Shown: one piece after another, positions 58,210 through 64,000 of the stretch
Layout: every line of letters starts with the position of its first letter
Numbering within the stretch: the first letter of the stretch is position 1
NCBI RefSeq assembly: GCF_947495285.1
Contig: NZ_CANLXZ010000005.1
Span: forward strand, 1-64,000
Reading direction: 5' to 3'
Length of the DNA: 64,000 nt
From: an uncultured Nonlabens sp.
GTDB lineage: Bacteria; Bacteroidota; Bacteroidia; Flavobacteriales; Flavobacteriaceae
The notes under the pieces: generated by a model
What the model was told of the DNA's origin: nothing
Database searches by the model: none
The model's input: the letters and a program-made list of their open reading frames with translations, nothing else
Made by a program: the position numbers and the translations under genes

Positions 58210-58479
58210 TTACCAACTAGCTTTTTTAACGCCTGGGATTAAACCTTGATTTGCCATTTGTCTGAACATTACACGAGAAATACCGAATTGTCTCATATAC
58301 CCCTTAGGTCTTCCAGTTAATTTACAACGATTGTGTAATCTAACAGGAGATGCATTTTTAGGTAACTTTTGTAACTCTTCATAGTTTCCAGCTTCCTTTA
58401 GTGCCTTTCTCTTAGCAGAATACTTATCCACTAATGCTTGACGCTTGCGCTCACGCGCTTTCATTGATTCTTTTGCCAT
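58210..58479 (-). CDS. rpsN: 30S ribosomal protein S14 (zinc-free form)
   Basis: The protein has 89 residues, the long form without the CxxC...CxxC zinc site. It has the basic start ([19 protein letters not shown]) and the conserved end [19 protein letters not shown]. With the L36 variant it shows a ribosome that spares zinc. It lies 6 bp after rplE. Confidence 0.97.
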   Translation of the reverse strand: MAKESMKARERKRQALVDKYSAKRKALKEAGNYEELQKLPKNASPVRLHNRCKLTGRPKGYMRQFGISRVMFRQMANQGLIPGVKKASW

Positions 58480-58485
58480 CTCTTA

Positions 58486-59037
58486 TTAGTTCTTTTTAAA
58501 TGGTAAACCTAATTCCGTAAGTAATGATTTTGCCTCTTTATCAGTGTTAGCACTAGTAACGAAGGTTATATCCATTCCTGAAATTTTATTAACCTTATCT
58601 ATGTTAATCTCTGGAAAAATAATCTGTTCAGTTATACCTAAGTTATAATTCCCTCTACCATCAAAACCATCAGCTTTGATGCCTTGAAAATCTCTAACTC
58701 TAGGTAATGCAACCGTCACAAAACGATCCAAAAATTCATACATACGTTCGCCACGTAAAGTAACCTTTACACCGATAGGCATACCTTTACGTAATTTAAA
58801 TGCCGCAACATCTTTTTTAGATAATGTAGCAACCGCCTTTTGTCCGGTAATAGTTGTTAGCTCTTCTAAAGCATAATCGATAAGTTTTTTATCTGCTACT
58901 GCAGCACCAACACCACGACTTAATACTATCTTCTGGAGCTTTGGAATCTCCATTACATTTTTGTAAGCAAATTCCTTCTGTAAAACATCAGCAATACGCT
59001 CCTTATATTCTCCTTTTAATCTTGGTAAATATGACAT
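58486..59037 (-). CDS. rplE: 50S ribosomal protein L5
   Basis: The protein has 183 residues. It starts with [20 protein letters not shown] and has [30 protein letters not shown] and the end [20 protein letters not shown]. It binds 5S rRNA and touches the P-site tRNA. The frame begins 2 bp after the rplX stop. Confidence 0.98.
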   Translation of the reverse strand: MSYLPRLKGEYKERIADVLQKEFAYKNVMEIPKLQKIVLSRGVGAAVADKKLIDYALEELTTITGQKAVATLSKKDVAAFKLRKGMPIGVKVTLRGERMYEFLDRFVTVALPRVRDFQGIKADGFDGRGNYNLGITEQIIFPEINIDKVNKISGMDITFVTSANTDKEAKSLLTELGLPFKKN

Positions 59038-59039
59038 GA

Positions 59040-59351
59040 TTATATTACTTCTTTAGTTGTTTTTGCAAAACGAACGTTCTTACCATCCTTAGATTCATAT
59101 CCAACTCTAGTATTCTTACCATTCTTATCTATTAAAGAAAGATTAGAAACGTGTAAAGCCGCTTCTTTCTCCTTTATACCTCCTTGTGGGTTAGTAGCGC
59201 TTGGTTTTTCATGCTTTGAAACCATGTTAACACCCTCTACGATAGCTCTATTCTTCTGAATAAAAACTCTTAAGACTTTACCTTCAGCACCTTTATGCTC
59301 ACCAGCAGTTACCCTAACTGTATCTCCGGTTTTAATTTTTAATTTTGCCAT
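59040..59351 (-). CDS. rplX: 50S ribosomal protein L24
   Basis: The protein has 103 residues. The KOW motif is seen in [20 protein letters not shown]; then [20 protein letters not shown] and [14 protein letters not shown]. An assembly initiator of the large subunit. It lies 8 bp after rplN. Confidence 0.98.
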   Translation of the reverse strand: MAKLKIKTGDTVRVTAGEHKGAEGKVLRVFIQKNRAIVEGVNMVSKHEKPSATNPQGGIKEKEAALHVSNLSLIDKNGKNTRVGYESKDGKNVRFAKTTKEVI

Positions 59352-59359
59352 AATAATTA

Positions 59360-59728
59360 TTATAGTACTTCTGGAGCAAGTGAAACAATTTTCATGAACT
59401 GTTTGTCACGTAATTCACGTGCAACCGGTCCAAAAACACGAGTTCCTCTCATGTCCGATGTTGGATTTAACAAAACACAGGCATTGTCGTCAAAACGGAT
59501 ATAAGAACCATCTGGTCTTCTTACCTCCTTTTTAGTACGAACTACTACAGCAGTAGAAACAGCACCTTTTTTTATATTACCATTAGGAGTTGATTCTTTT
59601 ACAGAAACAACAATTTTATCACCTACCGAAGCATATCTTCTTTTAGTACCACCAAGAACACGTATACAAAGAACTTCCTTTGCACCTGTATTATCAGCGA
59701 CTCTTAATCTGGATTCCTGTTGTACCAT
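59360..59728 (-). CDS. rplN: 50S ribosomal protein L14
   Basis: The protein has 122 residues. It reads [20 protein letters not shown], then [16 protein letters not shown] and [20 protein letters not shown], the universal L14 signature. The start codon overlaps the rpsQ stop by one base. Confidence 0.98.
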   Translation of the reverse strand: MVQQESRLRVADNTGAKEVLCIRVLGGTKRRYASVGDKIVVSVKESTPNGNIKKGAVSTAVVVRTKKEVRRPDGSYIRFDDNACVLLNPTSDMRGTRVFGPVARELRDKQFMKIVSLAPEVL

Positions 59729-59985
59729 TACTTAGCTCTTTCTATTATTTCTACTAATCTCCAATTTTTAGACTTACTCAAAGGACGAGTTTCCATAATA
59801 CGTACCGTATCCCCTTCATTGCAGTCATTGTTTTCGTCGTGAGCAACATATTTCTTTGTTTTCAAAACGAATTTACCATACATAGGATGCTTCTGTCTTT
59901 TAACTTCAGCAACGACAATACTTTTGTCCATTTTGTTGCTCTTTACAACACCTACACGTTCTTTTCTTAAATTTCTAGTCTCCAT
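59728..59985 (-). CDS. rpsQ: 30S ribosomal protein S17
   Basis: The protein has 85 residues with an OB fold: [60 protein letters not shown] primary 16S rRNA binder. It lies 7 bp after rpmC. Confidence 0.98.
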   Translation of the reverse strand: METRNLRKERVGVVKSNKMDKSIVVAEVKRQKHPMYGKFVLKTKKYVAHDENNDCNEGDTVRIMETRPLSKSKNWRLVEIIERAK

Positions 59986-59992
59986 TATCGTA

Positions 59993-60175
59993 CTATTTAT
60001 TGTTTATAGCAGTCTTAATTCTCGCAATAGTCTTACGCAACTTTGTAATCTGTGAAGGATTATCCAATGGCGACATACTATGAGTCCTCTTCAAATCTCC
60101 GTAGGCAACCTGTGATTCTACAAGTTTATCCTTTAACTCTTCTTGAGAGTATCCTTTTACTTCTGATTGTTTCAT
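59993..60175 (-). CDS. rpmC: 50S ribosomal protein L29
   Basis: The protein has 60 residues, a helical hairpin: [19 protein letters not shown], then a charged turn and [19 protein letters not shown]. It lies near the exit tunnel, where it helps dock SRP and trigger factor. It is 9 bp after rplP. Confidence 0.97.
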   Translation of the reverse strand: MKQSEVKGYSQEELKDKLVESQVAYGDLKRTHSMSPLDNPSQITKLRKTIARIKTAINNK

Positions 60176-60184
60176 AACTCAAAT

Positions 60185-60604
60185 CTATTCTTGATAATCG
60201 CGAGCGACTATGAATTTAGTTTTAACTGGTAATTTTTGAGCAGCAAGCCTTAACGCTTCTTGTGCAACTGCTTGAGGAACACCAGAGATTTCAAAAAGAA
60301 TTCTACCTGGTTTCACAACCGCAGCCCAATACTCAACATTACCCTTACCTTTACCCATACGAACCTCGAGTGGTTTTTTAGTAATAGGCTTATCTGGAAA
60401 TATTTTAATCCATAAAGAACCCTCTCTTTTCATAAATCTAGTCGCCGCTATACGCGCCGCTTCAATTTGTCTTGAGTTAATGAAATTAGAATCTAAAGAT
60501 TTAATTCCAAAAGTCCCATAGGCTAGTTGGTTACCGCGTCCTGAATCACCTTTCATGCGACCCTTCTGCTGTTTTCTAAACTTTGTTTTTCTAGGTTGTA
60601 ACAT
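60185..60604 (-). CDS. rplP: 50S ribosomal protein L16
   Basis: The protein has 139 residues. It starts [20 protein letters not shown], then [20 protein letters not shown] and [20 protein letters not shown]. It contacts the A-site tRNA elbow. It lies 12 bp after rpsC. Confidence 0.98.
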   Translation of the reverse strand: MLQPRKTKFRKQQKGRMKGDSGRGNQLAYGTFGIKSLDSNFINSRQIEAARIAATRFMKREGSLWIKIFPDKPITKKPLEVRMGKGKGNVEYWAAVVKPGRILFEISGVPQAVAQEALRLAAQKLPVKTKFIVARDYQE

Positions 60605-60616
60605 TTCTAGCTATTA

Positions 60617-61342
60617 TTATTTTCTACGACGACGGTTGCCTCCACGATTGTTTGCACCACCACCTTTATTACCTTGTTGTTTCTTTGCTAATCCTGCCAA
60701 AGGAGATAAATCTCTTTTACCATATACCTCACCTTTCATAATCCATACCTTAACCCCTATTCTACCATATGTAGTATGTGATTCTACTAAAGCATAATCT
60801 ATGTCGGCACGGAAAGTAGACAGAGGAATACGACCATCTTTATAAGATTCAGAACGAGCCATCTCTGCACCATTCAACCTACCTGAAATCTGTACCTTAA
60901 TACCTTCAGAGTTCATTCTCATAGCAGCTGCGATAGCCATTTTAATAGCACGTCTATAAGAAATTCTATTCTCAATTTGTCTAGCTATACTAGAACCAAC
61001 TAAATGCGCATCTAACTCAGGTCTCTTAATTTCATGAATGTTGATTTGAACATCCTTTCCAGATATTTTTTTCAACTCTTCCTTTAAACGATCTACCTCA
61101 GTACCACCCTTACCTATAATAATTCCAGGTCTAGCAGTGGTTATTGTTACCGTAACTAATTTTAAAGTACGTTCTATAATAATACGTGAAACGCTAGCCT
61201 TAGATAAACGAGCATGAATATACTTACGTATCTTATCATCTTCTGCAAGCTTATCGCCATAGTCATTTCCACCGTACCAATTAGATTCCCATCCTCTGAT
61301 GATACCTAAACGATTTCCTATTGGATTTGTTTTCTGTCCCAT
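60617..61342 (-). CDS. rpsC: 30S ribosomal protein S3
   Basis: The protein has 241 residues. The start [20 protein letters not shown], the KH domain with [19 protein letters not shown], and the C-terminal [20 protein letters not shown] are complete. An added basic, glycine/asparagine/arginine-rich tail ([15 protein letters not shown]) extends beyond the E. coli protein. It forms the mRNA entry channel. It lies 7 bp after rplV. Confidence 0.98.
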   Translation of the reverse strand: MGQKTNPIGNRLGIIRGWESNWYGGNDYGDKLAEDDKIRKYIHARLSKASVSRIIIERTLKLVTVTITTARPGIIIGKGGTEVDRLKEELKKISGKDVQINIHEIKRPELDAHLVGSSIARQIENRISYRRAIKMAIAAAMRMNSEGIKVQISGRLNGAEMARSESYKDGRIPLSTFRADIDYALVESHTTYGRIGVKVWIMKGEVYGKRDLSPLAGLAKKQQGNKGGGANNRGGNRRRRK

Positions 61343-61349
61343 ACCTTTA

Positions 61350-61760
61350 CTAGTTAACCTCTTTATTATTAGCCTGACCTAACACAAGAGTAACGTGGTT
61401 TGATCTTTTTCTTATTCTATGCGCTCTACCCTGAGGGGCTGGACGCAATCTTTTCAACATAGCACCACCATCAACTCTAATCTCTTTGATAAAAAGTCCT
61501 GCTTCTGCTACATCAGCATCCTCATTCTTAGCTTGCCAATTTGCAATAGCACTAAGAACAAGTTTATCTAATCTTCTTGCCGCTTCTTTCGAAGAAAACT
61601 TAAGGATATTTAAAGCATCCTCAACCTTCTTACCTCTAATAATATCAGCAACCAGTCTCATTTTTCTCGGTGAGGTAGGACAATTGTTTAATTTAGCAAA
61701 CGCAATCTTACTTCTCTCTTCCTTTAGCCTTTCAGCCATTTGTCTTTTACGAACTCCCAT
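61350..61760 (-). CDS. rplV: 50S ribosomal protein L22
   Basis: The protein has 136 residues. An N-terminal extension ([19 protein letters not shown]) precedes the core [20 protein letters not shown] and the hairpin [20 protein letters not shown] that lines the exit tunnel. The end HVTLVLGQ is typical. It lies 8 bp after rpsS. Confidence 0.98.
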   Translation of the reverse strand: MGVRKRQMAERLKEERSKIAFAKLNNCPTSPRKMRLVADIIRGKKVEDALNILKFSSKEAARRLDKLVLSAIANWQAKNEDADVAEAGLFIKEIRVDGGAMLKRLRPAPQGRAHRIRKRSNHVTLVLGQANNKEVN

Positions 61761-61768
61761 AGCTTAGA

Positions 61769-62047
61769 TTATTTTTTACCCTTGTTCTTAGCACCACCAT
61801 GACCTCTATAAGATCTAGTAGGTGAAAATTCACCAAGTTTATGTCCTACCATGTTTTCAGTAACGTAAACAGGTATGAATTGACGTCCATTATGAACAGC
61901 AATTGTCTGACCAACAAAGTCTGGTGTGATCATAGAAGCACGAGACCATGTTTTTATTACAGTTTTTTTACCAGACTCAACATTTTGAGCCACCTTAGAT
62001 TCAAGTTTATGAAATACGTAAGGTCCTTTTTTAAGTGAACGAGCCAT
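61769..62047 (-). CDS. rpsS: 30S ribosomal protein S19
   Basis: The protein has 92 residues. It starts [18 protein letters not shown], then [20 protein letters not shown] and [20 protein letters not shown]. It lies in the head of the small subunit with S13. It is 3 bp after rplB. Confidence 0.98.
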   Translation of the reverse strand: MARSLKKGPYVFHKLESKVAQNVESGKKTVIKTWSRASMITPDFVGQTIAVHNGRQFIPVYVTENMVGHKLGEFSPTRSYRGHGGAKNKGKK

Positions 62048-62050
62048 AAT

Positions 62051-62875
62051 TTATTTCTTTCTACGTTCTATTATATATTGAGTACTAGCTTTATTCTTGT
62101 CACGTGTACGATATCCTTTTGCAGGTATACCATTACGAGACCTTGGATGACCTCCTGAAGATTTACCTTCACCACCACCCATTGGGTGATCAACTGGATT
62201 CATCACAACAGGCCTAGTTCTAGGTCTTCTACCCAACCATCTCGATCTACCAGCTTTACCACCAACAACTAGTTGATGATCACTGTTAGACACAGCACCG
62301 ATAGTAGCTAGACACTCCTGTAAAATCAATCTAGTTTCACCAGAAGGCATCTTAACAGTCGCATACTTTCCATCTCTCGCCATTAACTGAGCAAAAGAAC
62401 CAGCACTACGAGCTATAACAGCCCCTTGACCAGGACGCAACTCTATACAACTAATGATTGAACCTAGAGGGATTTGAGACAATTTCATAGCGTTACCAAC
62501 ATCTGGCGTTGCAGATTCGCCAGAAACTATATTCTGACCAACTTTCATCCCATTCTGCGCTATAACATAACGCTTTTCACCATCTTGATAATTAACTAAA
62601 GCTATAAAAGCGGTACGATTCGGATCATACTCTATAGAAGCTACAGTCGCTGGAACACCATGACGATCTCTTTTAAAATCAATGATACGGTAGCGCCTTT
62701 TATGACCACCACCAATGTAACGCATAGTCATACGACCACTAGCATTACGACCACCTGAACGTTTTTTCGGAGCGAGTAAACTCTTCTCCGGCTTATCAGT
62801 TGTGATAGCGTCGTAGCCATTCACAACTCTAAATCGCTGTCCAGGAGTTACAGGTTTTAATTTTCTTACTGACAT
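62051..62875 (-). CDS. rplB: 50S ribosomal protein L2
   Basis: The protein has 274 residues. It has [18 protein letters not shown] at the start, then [20 protein letters not shown] and the peptidyl-transferase loop [20 protein letters not shown] with its conserved His. Needed for subunit joining and peptide-bond formation. It lies 13 bp after rplW. Confidence 0.98.
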   Translation of the reverse strand: MSVRKLKPVTPGQRFRVVNGYDAITTDKPEKSLLAPKKRSGGRNASGRMTMRYIGGGHKRRYRIIDFKRDRHGVPATVASIEYDPNRTAFIALVNYQDGEKRYVIAQNGMKVGQNIVSGESATPDVGNAMKLSQIPLGSIISCIELRPGQGAVIARSAGSFAQLMARDGKYATVKMPSGETRLILQECLATIGAVSNSDHQLVVGGKAGRSRWLGRRPRTRPVVMNPVDHPMGGGEGKSSGGHPRSRNGIPAKGYRTRDKNKASTQYIIERRKK

Positions 62876-62888
62876 TATTGTCTTTTAA

Positions 62889-63179
62889 TTATAGATTACT
62901 ATAAAGATCAATGGTTTCACCATCTTTAAGTTGTACAAATGCTTTCTTACGAGCACTAGTTTTACCAACTTGAATCCCTGATTTAGTATATTTAGTATTA
63001 CGATCAATACGAGTGTTCATAGTTCTAACTTTAAGAACAGTAACACCATACGTCGTCTCAACTTCTTTCTTTATTTGCACTTTATTAGCCTTAGAGGAAA
63101 CCTCAAAACCATAACGATTTAGAAGCTCACTATCTCTAGTTGCCTTCTCGGTGATAATCGGTTTAATTAGAATGCTCAT
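62889..63179 (-). CDS. rplW: 50S ribosomal protein L23
   Basis: The protein has 96 residues. It starts SILIKPIITEKATRDSELLN, then YGFEVSSKANKVQIKKEVE and KVRTMNTRIDR. It sits at the tunnel exit and docks trigger factor and SRP. It is 3 bp after rplD. Confidence 0.98.
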   Translation of the reverse strand: MSILIKPIITEKATRDSELLNRYGFEVSSKANKVQIKKEVETTYGVTVLKVRTMNTRIDRNTKYTKSGIQVGKTSARKKAFVQLKDGETIDLYSNL

Positions 63180-63182
63180 AGC

Positions 63183-63812
63183 TTATTTACTTAAATTTTC
63201 TTCTATTCCTTCTAACGAACTCTCCAAAAGAACAACCTTAGTTGCATTCAGGATTTTGTAAGTACTTAATTCTGAGCTAAGTACAACATCAGAACCCTTC
63301 AAATTTCGCGAAGACAAATATACATTATTATTTGATTCTCCCAAGACAATTAGAGATTTTTTATCCTCAAGACCTAAACCTTCTAAAACCTCGACAAAAT
63401 CTTTAGTTCTTGGAGCATCTAAATTAAAATTCTCAACGATTAAAAGTGAACCTTCCGACATCTTTTGACTAAGCACACTTTTACGTGCCAATCTCTTCTG
63501 TCCTTTATTCAACTTGAATGAATAACTACGAGGTACAGGTCCAAAAATACGACCACCACCTCTAAACACCGGAGACTTAATAGAACCAGCACGAGCTGTA
63601 CCTGTTCCTTTTTGCTTTTTAATCTTACGTGTACTACCAGCAATCTCTGCACGTTGCTTAGCTTTGTGCGTACCTTGACGTTGATTAGCAAGATATTGCT
63701 TTACATCAAGATAAATAGCGTGTTCACTAGGCTCAATACCGAAAATCTCTTCAGATAATTCTACCTGACGTCCAGTTTCTTTTCCTTTAATATCTAATAC
63801 TGCTACCTTCAT
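63183..63812 (-). CDS. rplD: 50S ribosomal protein L4
   Basis: The protein has 209 residues. The tunnel-loop segment [20 protein letters not shown] followed by [19 protein letters not shown] is the L4 signature, and the C-terminal Rossmann-like part is complete. The start overlaps the rplC stop by one base. In E. coli, L4 represses the S10 operon; whether it does so here is unknown. Confidence 0.98.
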   Translation of the reverse strand: MKVAVLDIKGKETGRQVELSEEIFGIEPSEHAIYLDVKQYLANQRQGTHKAKQRAEIAGSTRKIKKQKGTGTARAGSIKSPVFRGGGRIFGPVPRSYSFKLNKGQKRLARKSVLSQKMSEGSLLIVENFNLDAPRTKDFVEVLEGLGLEDKKSLIVLGESNNNVYLSSRNLKGSDVVLSSELSTYKILNATKVVLLESSLEGIEENLSK

Positions 63813-64000
63813 TATTTCTGTACGATTACATAAGAGTTTTTATGACCAGGCACACAACCTTTAACCACAAGAAGATTCTTGTCAGCAACAACCTTTAAAA
63901 CTCTTAAATTTTGAACTTTTACTTTTTCATTCCCCATCTGTCCAGCCATGCGCATTCCCTTGAATACACGAGCAGGATAAGACGCAGCTCCTATAGAACC
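63812..64000 (-). CDS. rplC: 50S ribosomal protein L3, partial (C-terminal part)
   Basis: The last 62 codons are in the window; the rest lies beyond the right edge. The visible part reads [20 protein letters not shown], then [17 protein letters not shown] and the end [11 protein letters not shown], diagnostic of L3. The stop overlaps the rplD start by one base, as expected in the S10 operon. Confidence 0.97.
   Translation of the reverse strand, partial: GSIGAASYPARVFKGMRMAGQMGNEKVKVQNLRVLKVVADKNLLVVKGCVPGHKNSYVIVQK

Overview
The window is AT-rich chromosomal DNA from a member of the Flavobacteriia (Bacteroidota), most likely a marine Flavobacteriaceae. Two secreted proteins carry type IX secretion sorting domains, one a CHU_C-like type B tail and one a type A tail. 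Several genes have a TAnnTTTG promoter -7 box close to the start codon. A Lacal_2735-type small protein, an ABC permease/M1 peptidase fusion and a rplQ-carA-eno-gltA cluster point the same way. Genus cannot be proven from the sequence. No rRNA, tRNA, CRISPR array, insertion sequence or prophage was seen.

Region 1 (1-12.3 kb, all minus strand) is a defence island built on a type I restriction-modification operon. In transcription order it reads hsdM, hsdS, a small membrane protein, a PD-(D/E)XK-like nuclease, a KAP-type P-loop NTPase, a DUF262/HNH (GmrSD-like) nuclease, hsdR and a phospholipase-D-like protein. Spacings are 9-45 bp, so all eight look co-transcribed. The last gene is split by an in-frame amber codon and its conserved Cys-rich tail is still open downstream.

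Region 2 (12.3-16.5 kb) is gene-poor and partly decayed. It holds a truncated MFS transporter, a GbsR/MarR-type regulator and a MscS channel, flanked by two long spacers with only weak coding remnants.

Region 3 (16.5-42.8 kb) is housekeeping and lineage-typical content. It includes HemJ, a YgjV-like protein, a patatin lipase, a SulP transporter paired with a beta-carbonic anhydrase, a Skp/OmpH chaperone, a large type IX-secreted protein, a DEAD-box helicase with a DEVD motif, RlmF, and a TPR-AAA+ ATPase overlapping a TPR membrane protein. It continues with ArgS, an ABC ATPase with a permease/M1 peptidase fusion, a DUF2867-type SDR, two guanidine-modifying hydrolases (CtlX and a DDAH-like enzyme) and citrate synthase.

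Region 4 (43-64 kb, all minus strand) contains a 1754-residue secreted metalloprotease, enolase, CarA and the merged S10-spc-alpha ribosomal operon. That operon runs from rplC, cut by the window edge, to rplQ. It includes secY, infA and rpoA, and two genes too short for a 60-residue cutoff (rpmD and rpmJ).

A 16-bp palindrome, CGCTTTCGCGAAAGCG, recurs about every 6-7 kb, both between genes and inside genes in all three reading frames. It therefore appears to be maintained at the DNA level.
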